Shown piece by piece: positions 25,010 to 36,270 of a DNA stretch of 64,000 nucleotides; positions within the stretch are counted from its first letter, which is position 1; the number at the start of each line of letters is the position of its first letter. The notes under the pieces are model-generated. The model was not told the origin of the DNA, searched no databases, and saw only the letters and a program-made list of their open reading frames with translations. Source of the stretch: Labia minor (Eukaryota; Arthropoda; Insecta; Dermaptera; Spongiphoridae); NCBI GenBank assembly GCA_963082975.1, contig OY720350.1, forward strand, positions 40,231,851 to 40,295,850, in the 5' to 3' direction. Position numbers and translations under genes: made by a program.

Positions 25010-26486
25010 CAAAACTAATATTTATTTCTGTTGATTATTTTATTTTATTCATTTATTTTTTTAATTTTCTTTTCTTTTCTATTCTGTCATTTGTCAATTT
25101 AAATAAATAAATATTTAATCATTGAAATTAGAATAATCATATGACCCTTTTCAAATGTATTTTCAATTCTTCTTTCATTTTGATTGTAATGCAAATTAAC
25201 TTATCAAAATATTATCATTAAAGCTTTTAAATGCGATATCGCCCTTGAACATTTCTTGTCAAGTGATTCAATGAATATCAATCAACTTTTATCCCAAATT
25301 CATTAATAAGGAACCCTTTTTCCATTATATGCACACATGAATGTTTCTTGTCTTCATCGTATAAATATATATATATATATTAAAAAAAAATATCGAATTA
25401 AATAATGAACTACCTAAAGTTGTTATATTTCTCTGATAATTATTAAGATAATAAAAAATAATTAATAATAGTTCTTTTAATTCATTAATAATAATTAATA
25501 ATTAATTAATATGCTTCAAAATTTGTTATTATTTGAATTTATTTGTGTAAATTTTAAAGTATCCTATACAAATATTGTTAATATTGAATTTATATTGTTA
25601 TCAAAGTATCATTAGGTATCTTTATTTTTGAATATGTGTTATTTTGCGAAATTGGTAAAGACATTATTATATATAGATGAGGAGGTTTATAGTCTAAAGA
25701 TGTATAATTGTGCCACTCAGAAGCCAAAGGGATTAACTCCACATTTAAAGAAACTGAGAAAATGAAGTCCAAAGTTCACAGTTTGTAGAAAATTCAGGTT
25801 TATTGATTACAGAAAAATGTATATTGCATTGCAAAATTAAGATAATCAAGTTCATTATTCACTTCATATGTTGCAGATTACTTACATTACATTACATTAC
25901 TAGCAAAATTTTAAAAATTGGAGTTAATCGGTTTGGCTTCTGAGTGGCACAATTGATAATTGAGGAAAAAGAAGAAAAATCAGTTGACGTTTCGGTTTTG
26001 GTTAAGACCTTTTTCAGATCTTATGAGCTATTAATATGTTTACTCAATTTATCTTTTCATAATAAATATGTAAATTAAATAAAAATAAATTTGCAAAATA
26101 ATTAAAAATAGAACGTTGATTTAAAGACAGGTAATGTAATAAAAAAATAGCTACTACTTTTTTTTCATTCATCAAAGATATCATTGATTTGAGTGTTGAT
26201 CATGTCGAATTTTCTTTAGAAATTTTGAGAAAAGTAAGAAAATTAATTCAGAAATCAAATATAAAAGGTTATGGTTTGTTAGATCAATTCGAACATGTAG
26301 GGACACTCAACTCTATAAAAAGAATAGAAGATAAGAAATGTCCAGACAAATGTTCACAAATGAGGAAGTGGATGTCTTATATAATAAAAACCCAAATCAA
26401 ACAAAAAAGTACCATGTATTATCAATCAAGATGTTAATTTGATTTTTCAGAATATAGAAAATATTTATTAGAAAATTTCATTAAAA
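25010..26486. other. A+T-rich stretch without a supported gene
   Basis: Contains the inverted repeat described separately at 25704-25956, a block reading GTTGACGTTTCGGTTTTGGT at about 25983, and an 82-codon lysine-rich frame at 26189-26437 that has no recognisable domain. Confidence 0.35.
25704..25956. repeat. Inverted repeat element with 38-bp arms
   Basis: Left arm 25704-25741 (ATTGTGCCACTCAGAAGCCA) pairs with 25919-25956. The loop is about 175 bp and contains tandem ACATT units near 25884-25900. It could be a small transposon, but no target duplication is clear. Confidence 0.6.
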
Positions 26487-26490
26487 TTAA

Positions 26491-27220
26491 CACACTATGA
26501 CCGGGCGGGTATTTGTACCCGTTGCGGGGACTGCCACTTATAAGCGGGGCGGGTATTTATACCCGTTGCCACTTATATCTTATATATAAAATTCTCGTGT
26601 CACAAAACTTTGAAATGATACTCCTCCGAAACGCATGGACCGATTCTAATGAAATTTTTTATGCATATTCGTAGGTCTCAGGGCATGTCAGACTTCTTTT
26701 ATTAAACCGCTAATTGGTAAGGTGTGTCCAGGGGGAGGTATTTAAATAAAATTAGTTTAGTTACAATGCTAGATCATAGAGGCGCTGGTGGCGATAATTT
26801 GGCGGTAATTTAAATTCTGAGCAATGTGCAGATAAAAATCTTTATATATATTGATATATATTTTAATATTTTATTAAATAATTTTATTTTATTAAATTAA
26901 ATTTTATTATTAAATTTTATTTTATTAAATTAATAATTATGTCAATTAATTTTTTCTGCATAAATAAACATATATAAAAAACTATAGAGATGGGACAGGG
27001 TAGGAGTTAGATGGTTATACCTCAGAATAGGGACACTCGGGGGGTACAGGGGGCGGAGCCCCCGTCTAGGTGTGGAGAGCGCCGAAGGCGCTCGGAGCAG
27101 CTAGTAATATATATATATTTTCCCTTGTGCCACTTAAAATTACTTATTTTAAACGATAACAAATATATATCCCTCATATAAGTGACAACGGGTATAAATA
27201 CCCGCCCCGCTCATAGTGTG
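26491..27220. mobile_element. piggyBac-type MITE, copy 2, split by a Helitron
   Basis: Flanked by TTAA (26487-26490 and 27221-27224) and bounded by CACACTATGA at the left and TCATAGTGTG at the right. Removing 26578-27104 leaves a roughly 200-bp element. Its interior matches the reverse complement of the copy at 24762-25005 base for base across the join. Compared with copy 1, part of the right arm (one of the two ACCCG blocks) is missing, so the arms are unequal. It therefore inserted in the opposite orientation and was later interrupted. Confidence 0.88.
26578..27104 (+). mobile_element. Non-autonomous Helitron, family 1, copy 2, nested
   Basis: Begins TCTTATATATAAAATTCTCG after an A and ends CAGCTAG before a T, with the GAGCGCC-GAA-GGCGCTC hairpin just upstream of the end. 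It sits inside the piggyBac MITE, and the intact MITE at 24762-25005 supplies the exact unoccupied site (CACTTATA joined to TAATATAT). At about 26810-26855 it carries AATTCTGAGCAATGTGCAGA. That is the inverted 5' end of the second Helitron family, absent from copy 1, so it is chimeric. No coding sequence. Confidence 0.92.
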
Positions 27221-27224
27221 TTAA

Positions 27225-28176
27225 TACACCCTTCTAACGATCTAATTAATTTTTTAATTGTTAAATTAACAATTTTTATAAATTAAAATTCTAAATATAT
27301 TTAGGATTAATATTTACTTGTTAAATAAGTATATTTGTTTATAAATTGACTTCCATTTGGTTTCATATATATTTTGTATTTTCTTATATAAATTTTTCTT
27401 TTGAACACACCTAAATAAACTTAGAAATAATATTGACAAAGGTAATTGTAGTTATTTGTAAACCCTTATTCAATGGGAAAAGACAAATGATGTAAAGATA
27501 ATAAAATCATTTATTTTATTTATTTCTAGGGCATCAGGAGGGTGGATTGTTTAAATTCTAAGTGGTCCTATAAGAAAAACAAATGTAGGGATCAACTCTG
27601 GGGAAAAAGAACAACAAGGGTGAAATAACCGTCTTTTTATATTAAAGAAGGGAGGGGTGTAATGTAAACTAGTTAAAAAAGAGAATATTTTTTTATATTT
27701 ATCCCCGATTAAAGAAAAAAAATAAATAAATATTTTGAAGTTATTTAAATAACTTTATTCATATAAAAACGATATTATTTTTTGATATTGTAATAAATTG
27801 CTGTTTGTGAATACTTTCTTACTAAACAATTTTAAAAGATATATTTATAACAATTCTTTTATTTCCGAAAAAAATAAATAAAAAAAAAGGAATAATTTTA
27901 TTGGGAAACTATTGAGTGGTTGTTAAACTTTCAAAAAGTTACTTTTTTTGTTATCTTTCCATATTTTATTTAATGAAAAAAAATCATATTATAGTTTATT
28001 TTCAGAATTAAGATTAACTCTTTAAGTAAAAGCCTCATAAATTCTTAATTAATTATTTAATTATATATTTGAAAAAAAAAAAATTATAAATTTAAGATAT
28101 GAAAATTTTTTTAATAAAACCCCAACTACAATGGAAGGAATAATTTTAATTATTTAAAAAAACCAAAAAAAAAGTA
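27225..28176. other. A+T-rich stretch without a gene
   Basis: A GC-richer patch at 27530-27640 (AGGGTGAAATAACCGTC) is unique in the window. No open frame is supported. Confidence 0.4.
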
Positions 28177-28765
28177 GTTTGAAGTAAATTAATTTCCAGC
28201 TACAAAAACAATTTCAAATAATTTTAATATATCTATTAATGTAATAAAAAACAGATATGGATACACAAAAAATAAATATAAACATTTTTAATTTTATTTT
28301 ATTTATAATATATATGCAAGACTAGGCTGTGACGTCATGAATGGTTGGATGACGTCATATAATTTTAAATCAAGAAAAAACTAATAAATATGATTTTCCC
28401 GAGGATAAAGCCAATACAAAGTGTATGATTCGTGGTGATATATAAAAAAATCTCCTCATGTAAAATTTGGTGTGAAAATAACCCTTCCCTTCCTATCGTC
28501 GATCGTTAATACTACTACTTCCGATTTCCGGATTTCCACCAAAAGTTAATCAATTCATCCCACTGATGCATTAAGTAAATATACCAAATTTCATCAAAAT
28601 CCGTTGAGCCTTTCAGGCTGTACACATCTATACGGACGGACAGACATCATGCTAAAAATACTTTTTTCTGTTAATAAAATGCATGATTCGTGGAGATATG
28701 TAAAAATCTCCACATGAGAAATTTGGTGTGAAAACAATACCTCCCTTACTATCGTCGGTCGGTAA
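28177..28765 (-). mobile_element. H3 Helentron-like repeat, truncated
   Basis: Minus-strand copy. The left subterminal repeat appears as CGTCGGTCGGT at 28753-28763, preceded by the conserved CACCAAATTTCT-like block and ACGGACGGACAG. Two TGACGTCA palindromes lie at 28330-28337 and 28350-28357. The right subterminal repeat and its hairpin are missing, and the copy stops at about 28177 in TTTGAAGTAAATTAATTTCC. Confidence 0.8.
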
Positions 28766-29371
28766 AAAAAAGAATTTGAAACAAAAATTAAACTATAAAA
28801 AAATATTTTTAATTAAGATAAATATTTGATTGTAATTTAGAATAGGAAAAAATAAATTGTCTACAAAGCTCTATAAAAATTGTAATCATTTTGCTTTGTT
28901 TTATGTTCATCAAACTTGATTATTTATTAAAATAGATACCTAAATTAAATTAAACAAATTAAATTTATCTCATCATTTTAGTACTAAGTTTGAGTGATAT
29001 TTTGATGAATTCATTAAGAGTTGTATCTCTATAAATAAATATTTATTATTCATATGAATACAGGGGTACATAATTTCAATTTGCAATAAAAATTATTATC
29101 CAATTTGTAACATTATGGAATACGACTTTTTTTTTATACTTAATAATATAAAAATAAAAATGTTTTCTTTTAAATATTTTTTTTTTTTTTAAATTTTATA
29201 AAATAATTATTTTATTTTCACCGAAAATTTATATTTTCATTCATAATTTTGAAATAAAACTAATCTATAAAGATTAAAAAGGTGTTTTTTTTTTAAAAAA
29301 AAAATTGCTTGTTTTATTAGCATAAATTACATTACATATAAAATTGGAAAATAAAAAATATTTATATATTA
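28766..29371. other. A+T-rich stretch without a gene
   Basis: Simple A/T-rich DNA between an H3 copy and a Helitron. Nothing else is seen. Confidence 0.4.
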
Positions 29372-29611
29372 CTAGCTGCTCAGAGCGCCTTCGGCGCTCT
29401 TCACACCTAGACGGGGGCTCCGCCCCCTGTACCCCCGAGTTGTACATAGTATTTGGTGGTTGAAAGTATTAAAAGGTTTTCATCCATTTTGTTTCAATCA
29501 GTATATTACATAAAACATTCATTTCTTTTTGTGTTCTTATTTAAAAAATATATTTTAATTTAATCACTATATTAATTATATATATTATTATTGTATATGT
29601 TATATCTATCT

Positions 29612-30345
29612 ACCTATGTGGCTCAAAGATACTCTAAAGTTCTTAGCCGCAACAACCACATTTCTCCAAGTGTCCCTATCCTGAGCCCTTATTCCATCTC
29701 TCTTACGTCCCTTCCTACGCGTCATTGGTTTTCCAAGCGGACGTTTTCCAATCGGTCTTCCCACCAATATCTTTTTCCTCTCCCATTCTTGCCACGTGCC
29801 CTGCCTATCGCAGCTTTTTCCCTTTTATAACCCTAACTATTTCTGAAGATGCAGAGAGGCCATGCAATTTCTTGTTAGACAGTCTCCCTCATACCCGGTG
29901 ACCTCATCTTTCTTTGGCCAATAAATGCAGGGAAGAATCCTATTCTCAAATACTCTGAATCTACTCTCATCTCCAAGGATCATAGACCATGCCTCCCACC
30001 CATATAATGCAACAGGCAAAATAATCTTTTTATATATTCCCTTTGATAATAATTTTGAAGAGATAAGCCTCTTTATTGCAGATAACAGGCGTTTCCCGAT
30101 TGCAACCCCGATTTAAATTCTTCTCAAATATTATTATCCTTCGTGATTACATTCAATTTTTCTACATATTCAAATTCTACATTTTGTATATTAAGATTTT
30201 GTATGTTAATACTCTTCCTCTTTGTTACTAAATATTTTTTCTTATCACTATTAATTTCAAACCTCCATTAAATTTTCCTCGCTATCTGTAATTGCAATTG
30301 CCGAATCTCCTATTATATTTAAGTCGTCTGAGTAACCTAATATTT
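29612..30345 (-). pseudogene. Non-LTR retrotransposon ORF2 C-terminal relic inside Helitron A
   Basis: In the minus-strand sense, a 60-codon frame (29837-30019) contains ALYGWEAWSMILGDESRFR and RVFENRIL, the pattern found after the RT domain in many animal LINE polyproteins (usually LYGCE-W-L, RLRVFENRVLR, GPKRDEVTG). Further along, with frameshifts, the sense reads KRPLGKP, then AQDRDTWRNVVAAKN, the usual C-terminal end. The RT and endonuclease domains are absent and the frame is broken. The same relic occurs in Helitrons B and C, so it entered the Helitron lineage before these copies spread. Confidence 0.75.
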
Positions 30346-32497
30346 TACAATTGATTTCCGCATCTTATTCTTTCTTTACTACCTTCAAGAGAAATTTGAA
30401 GATTGAAAATTTGAAAAAGTTTATCCGGATCTATTGAGTTATGCGTATGTTTTACTAAAGTCTACAAATAATTAGTGAACAGAAATATTGAATTCGCGGT
30501 TTTGTTCCTAATATCTGTCATAATGAAAATATCTTAATTAATGTTGGTCGATTTGGCCTGAACCCGCAATGATATCTCCTAATATTTCCTCCGCCTATAG
30601 TTTATAAGTATTGTATATGTTATAATAGAGTATAATATTTCTTGATCATTACATTTTGGTATTTTATTTTCATTGCTAGATTATTATTGAATATTTTTAA
30701 TTATAATGAAACTTGAGAAAATGCAAAAATAGAGACTTGAGACAATTTATAAAAATTAACGGTATAAAACTATAGATAAATGACCAATATATACATTCAT
30801 TAATAGTATTAATTTAAATTAATTGATTTATTTGTTTTTTTTATTATTAAGTTCATTTATTAATTTTTTTAGATCATAGTTATTTTCCTTAAAAGAAACT
30901 TAAATTCTGTGGTGCTAGGGGATTTGAAAATTATTCGTCGCAATATGAAGATTTCGCTTACAGTTTCTGTCATGTCCGACCTCCATCCAACAGTTATTTT
31001 CTGTTAAGTTTTTTGCTTCTCTTAATCATGTGATCTATATATTTAATTTTTTTTGATTCATTATAATAAAATTTAAAAAAATAAAAATTTTTACTTTGTT
31101 AATTTATATAAATTTCAATATAAACTGATTGTGAGTGATACGCTTAGCCAATACTCTGAATATTTTGTGTACAAAAATATTGAATGTTCTTAGCGAGATT
31201 TGATATAATGTTGTACGATTTGTCCTAAATCTGAATTAGAAGAAAATTATAAATTGCCTCCTCTTCCAGCCCAATTCATTTACCCACCCATGTTGCATAT
31301 GGCATCTAAATTTCTTAAAACTCCGTTTTTTTAATTTAAAATAGAAGGAGAGAAAGAGTTTTAAATTATATTCGAATAGTCTATATATTCTATATATCAG
31401 TATTTTTTTTCTGAATTTAATAGCAAGTTGATTTTAAAAATTTTCCATTCTTAATGCATATGATTGATTACATGTGTTAAAATTTAAAAAAATTCAAATA
31501 TTCTAATTTTTATATTTATATATACAATTTAATATTATTTTTTATTAATATCATATCAAAAAAAGAGAATTTATTAAAAATTAAAAATAAAAAAAGAAGC
31601 CTATTAATAAAAAATTGAATGGTGATTTAAATATTTTATTAAATTAATTAAAATGAGACCTTTTAGAATAAATTATTTAATTGAAATGATATTTAAATAT
31701 AAGAATTTAAAAAAATATTATATTCTTTGTTTGGCAATTGTTATTTAATTATGTGCAACATGATTCGACTTGCACAGAGCATCGTTATTTTTTATTAATA
31801 TCACATAATAAAAATGAATCTTTTAAACATAATAAATAAAAAAGACATTTTAATAAATTTAAAAAATATACCCAATTTAAAAATGTCAAAAATTTAAAAC
31901 AACTTTATATCATCATATTTTAATTTTATATATAATATATATATATATTTAGTAATTAATAATAGAGTAATTAAATTAAAATAAAAAACAAAGATAATAT
32001 AATTCAGTCATTTTAATTCAGGTTAAATAATATTTTTTTTTATTATTCAATGATAAAATTTATATATTATTATATATATATTATAGAAAAGAAGAAATAT
32101 TCAATTAAATAAAAAATAATTTAAGATAAAAATATGATCTAATAAATATTTTAATTAAATTGAGAACTTTTAGAATAAATTATTTAATTGAATTGATATT
32201 TGTATATTAGAATTTAAAATAAAAAGGGAAATATTATAATAATTCTTCGATTGGGAAACTCTATGATAATTCATTGTTTGAAATGATTCCGCTAGGCCGA
32301 CAGTGAGCCGCGAGCTGCTCTTGAATGAACAACACGGAGAATTATATAAACTTTAAAAAATTAATTTCTGCGGTTATTGATAAGATATTAATAAAATGTA
32401 TAGCCTATGTTACTCTAGAGGTATATAAGAATATTGTGATGTAATTTCAAAGAAATCGGTTCAGCCAATTCTGAGTCTATAAAATAGTAATTTTCCG

Positions 32498-32576
<79 letters not shown>
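32498..32576 (+). repeat. (GACA)n microsatellite, about 20 units
   Basis: Seventy-nine bases of perfect GACA repeats within Helitron A. Copy C has about four units at the same place, and copy B has a (CATA)n run at 45968-46000 instead. Confidence 0.95.
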
Positions 32577-32730
32577 GTGAAAAATTCTAAAGTCACTTTT
32601 GGATTCTAGAGGTCATGAAACGCGAAGATATGCAAAAATTTTTAAATTCTGAGCAATGTGCAGACAAAAACCTTTTTTTATATATATAGATATATATATA
32701 TAAAATATAAATAAATCTTTCATGACGTCC

Positions 32731-32943
32731 ATGAAATCACGTGCAGTCAGGCAGCAAGTTATCAAAGTCTAGCATTTTTGGTATTATAAAAAAGTAAAGG
32801 CATCAGAACCCTTGTCACGCCTTGAAAAAACTTACAAGAAAATCCTAATTCGATTTACAAATATTCAAACAAGACGTTTGAAATGTAACGAGAAGCTGTC
32901 TGAAAATATACCTTGCAAACATTTAACGCAACTGACAGATTAA
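32731..32943 (+). pseudogene. Unidentified coding-like segment with one internal stop
   Basis: A 71-codon plus-strand frame runs from ATG to TAA with a single in-frame stop at codon 14. Its base and codon use is less A+T-biased than its surroundings. After the stop it reads continuously, including EPLSRLEKTYKKILIRFTNI and a KCNEKLSENIPCK stretch. It begins 40 bp beyond the 5' end of Helitron A. I recognise no family. It may be a decayed gene fragment, an exon with missed boundaries, or chance. Confidence 0.25.
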
Positions 32944-33147
32944 AGATGACATGGATACTAATATTTAAATGTTTATTTCATATTCAATTTTTGATGAAAT
33001 TATATTAAATAATTGATTGATATAATTTTACTAAATATATTATTTAGATTCTTTAAAAATCATTTTGTATTAAAACCCATATCTAAAACTCATTATTTTT
33101 AAATAAATAAATATTAATTCATTAAATTTTCAAATTGTTTATATGTA

Positions 33148-33266
33148 TAGTGACGAAAAAATGTTATCGCCATGAGGGCAATGAAGTCGGGCAATCAACC
33201 AGTTGAGAAAGCCCATTGCCATTGACCACCAAAAGCGCCCCAAGGTGATAATATTTTCCGTCACTA
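33148..33266. mobile_element. Tiny TA-flanked MITE (about 119 bp)
   Basis: The ends TAGTGACGAAAAAATGTTAT and ATAATATTTTCCGTCACTA are inverted repeats with TA on each side. The centre is GC-richer (GGCAATGAAGTCGGGCAATC). It is too short to encode anything. Confidence 0.7.
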
Positions 33267-33503
33267 TACTTTGGACAAATTTTCAATTGAATTTTCAATT
33301 AAATTTACTTAGAAAAATGATTCAAATGTGAATAATAACGATTATTTTATTGACCCAATTTATCCTAATAATTTTCCAATCAAATTTAAAAATTTTGTAA
33401 ATAGAAAATCATGTCAAAAATATATATTTATTTAAAAATATCTTTTGAGATTGTATTTTATTTAATGATTTTTGTTTTGTTTATAAAAATTGTGCATTTT
33501 TTT

Positions 33504-34105
33504 ACTATCTCACCAGAGATAATAGTATTGCGTTCACGAAAATTTTCGATGTTGAGATTTTGATGTTTTTATACGTTTTGAAGGTTCCTGAATCATTTTC
33601 ACTAAGGTTGAGAAAAATGTCTGTGTGTGTGTATGTATGTAACCAAGATTACGCAAAAACGGTTTTAGCTAGAATGATGAAATTTGGTACATGGGCTTTA
33701 TTCAAAATTCGTAGTTTTTTATCAACTTTTGAGAAATGTAGCTCAACCAGAAGAGGGTCATTACCTACAACGTTTTGATTTTTTTTCTTCTAAAGTGACC
33801 ATAAAAATAAAGATATAAGTTTGATAGTTTTTCACATGATTAATAATTGTATAAAACTGCTATATATAGAATTTCAGCTTGATTGATTCCCTGAAATTAC
33901 CAGAATTAATTTTTTAACACTGCAAATCTCACGCGCCAATCTCACGTGTAGTGGTGCCATCAACAAAGAGCCAAACATGCCCTGATTTAATAAATATTAT
34001 TTATTAATTTTAATTTATTATTTAATTAATTTAATTTAATTTAAATTAATATATGTTATTTAATCTAATTCAAATTTGCGAGATAGTCGAGTGGAGACAC
34101 TCCAT
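33504..34105 (+). mobile_element. H1 Helentron-like repeat, full copy
   Basis: Left end ACTATCTCAC followed by GAGATAA, then the conserved AAAATTTTCGATGTTGAGAT region and a short (GT)n/GTAT run. Next come the GATGAAATTTGGTACATGGG block, AAGAGGGTCATTACCTACAA and TATATATAGAATTTCAGCTT. The right end is GCGAGATAGT (34078-34087) and the terminal hairpin TGGAG-ACA-CTCCA (34092-34104). The 10-bp repeats at the two ends are inverted with one mismatch. Confidence 0.82.
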
Positions 34106-34206
34106 CTTTTTACAAATAAATTAAAAATTGTAAAAATATTTTCTTTCTAAAAGGGTAAAAACCTTTCATCAAGCTTTATACTTTTTCCAATTTCTATCTC
34201 TGAGAT

Positions 34207-34472
34207 CAGTGATTCTCAACCTTTTTTTTACCGCGACACACTTTTAACGGTTTAAACAAAGAAAAAAAAATGTAAATGTTTACTATATTGAAAAAAGTGG
34301 TCCCAAAAACGGTTTAGCTTTTTTTGTATTTTTTAGAACCATATTGGAAAAATTTAGAAAAAATATCGGAAATGTTTAAGAACCTAGTCCCAAAAAACGT
34401 TTTACCTTATTTTTTTTTTTGTTTGAGTGCCTACACACTAAAGTGCCGCGGCACAGTAGTTGAGAATCAGTG
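34207..34472. mobile_element. hAT-type MITE
   Basis: The termini CAGTGATTCTCAACCTTTTT and the inverted GTAGTTGAGAATCAGTG carry the classic hAT-family ending, with the CCGCGRCAC subterminal block at both ends. The 266-bp interior is A+T-rich with no transposase. An 8-bp near-duplication flanks it (TCTGAGAT at 34199-34206, TCTTAGAT at 34475-34482), offset by two bases, as expected for an ageing hAT insertion. Confidence 0.85.
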
Positions 34473-35707
34473 TGTCTTAGATAATAATTTTTAATGATTG
34501 TACTTGTATATGCATCAAAATTGTTAATATCTGTTTTTCAAGTTTTAGATATTATAAAATAAAATTAAAGTCAACATCAAATTTTTATAATATTAATATC
34601 CTATAATATATTCAAAATTATCATTATTTCAATTCATTGGTAATATTATAAGAAATTATTGATAGAATTAATAAAAAAAATTTTAATACACAACTTTATT
34701 GTTTTAATTCAAATTATTGAAATATATAATTGGTTAAAGGTTCTAAAACCAATTAAAAACAAAATTGAAAATTATTGATATCCCTAAAGATCAAAGGAAA
34801 ACCTTATCTAATATTTGAATGAATGAAAATATATTTGAAATCTCAAATTAATATTCAATTGAAAATAATTGAAAAAAAAAAAACATCATTCAATAAAAAA
34901 AAAAATACATATTAAATGGAAGAAATATTATTGTAAATAAGGGAAATTGTTTATCTAGTTTTAATAAATGAGTGAATATTGGTAGCAATTCTCAGAAATT
35001 CAAGTAATTTCTAACTTATCAATCAATAGAGAAAATTTAATCAACGATAAAGGAAAACCTTGGTTAAAAGTTTAAATTACAATCAAGTTTTATCTCCTCA
35101 TTTTATTTTCTATCTACATTTTCCACCACACATAAATACACAATAACTTTTTATATATTATTTAATAATTATATAAAATATATTATTTATAAATTGTTTG
35201 TGTGAATGATAGATTCTAAATAAAACAATTTTATTTAATATATGAACAAATAATACGTAACTTAACTAGAAGAGAGAGATAATATGTCACGGTGAAAATG
35301 AAATAAAATTGATGCACATATACATTTATTAATATACATAATAGGATTATATCAAAAGATGTAATATAAATTATGGATACACATTAAATATTCATAAAAT
35401 ATATATGAGTTCAACTTTACTAAAATTCATTACAAATGAAAATGATATAATATTATTATTAATAATAATAATAATAATAGATGAAGAAGAAAATTAAATA
35501 TCAATTCACATTGCATTAATATGTAACATTTTGATTAGATTATGGATAATTGTTTAAAAATAAAAATTAATTATATTTATTATATTGATTAGTTAACTTA
35601 TTACATAAACAACTATTATTGTAAAATAAATTGTACAGTTCGTTAGAATATAATAAACAAAATCATAATCCCACATGCTTTTCAAAATAATATAAAAAAA
35701 AAAATAG
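34473..35707. other. A+T-rich stretch without a gene
   Basis: Simple A/T-rich DNA. A trinucleotide AAT-type run lies near 35455-35480. No coding frame is supported. Confidence 0.4.
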
Positions 35708-36270
35708 AAATTTTTCGATGTTGAGATTTTGATGTTTTTATACGTTTTGAAGGTTCCTGAATCATTTTCACTAAGGTTGAGAAAAATGTGTGTGTGTGTG
35801 TGTATGTATGTAACCAAGATTACGCAAAAACGGTTTGAGTTAGAACGATGAAATTTGGTACAGGGGCATTATTCAAAATTCATAATTTTCTATCAACTTT
35901 TGAGAAATGTAGCTCAACCGGAAGAGGGTCATTACCTACACGTTTTGATTTTTTTCTTATAAAGTGACCGTAAAAATAAAGATATATCATTGATAATTTT
36001 TCACATGATTAATAATTGTATAAAACTGCTATATATAGAATTTCAGCTTGATTGAATCGCTGAAAGTACCAGAATTAATTTTTTATCACTGCAATCTCAC
36101 GCGCCAACACGTGACGTGGTGCCATCAACAAAGAGCTAAACATGCGCTGGTTCAATAAATATTATTTATTAATTTTAATTTATAATTTAATTAATTTAAT
36201 TTAATTTAAATTAATATATGTTATTTAATCCAATTCAAATTTGCGAGATAGTCGAGTGGAGACACTCCAG
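35708..36270 (+). mobile_element. H1 Helentron-like repeat, left end truncated
   Basis: Begins inside the TTTTTCGATGTTGAGATTTT region, so the left subterminal repeat is lost. It then has (GT)n, the GATGAAATTTGGTACAGGGG block, CCGGAAGAGGGTCATTACC, the A/T tail, GCGAGATAGT and the terminal TGGAG-ACA-CTCCA hairpin (36257-36269). Confidence 0.82.

Larger units (their letters stand above)
29372..32690 (-). mobile_element. Helitron, family 2, copy A, carrying a LINE tail
   Basis: Read on the minus strand, it starts TCTATATATATAAAAAAAGG and ends in CTAG (29372-29375), inserted between A and T. The 3' hairpin GAGCGCC-GAA-GGCGCTC and the GGGGGC-GGA-GCCCCC stem are those of family 1, but the 5' end is different (TTTTTGTCTGCACATTGCTC). 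A long (GACA)n run lies near the 5' end. The 3' half contains about 730 bp of a non-LTR retrotransposon tail. No Rep or helicase motif is visible in its A+T-rich middle, so it looks non-autonomous. Copies B (43991-46022) and C (53630-54650) are shorter relatives. Confidence 0.85.

Noticed and set aside
26189..26437. 82-codon lysine-rich frame
   Set aside because: No recognisable domain, no splice or promoter support, and composition close to background.
29591..30116. Plus-strand frames over the LINE relic in Helitron A (also 53682-54003 and 44704-44946)
   Set aside because: The recognisable protein motifs are on the minus strand; these are antisense shadows.
32498..32576. Regular repeats considered as a CRISPR-like array
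   Set aside because: A pure tetranucleotide microsatellite with no spacers, in eukaryotic DNA.
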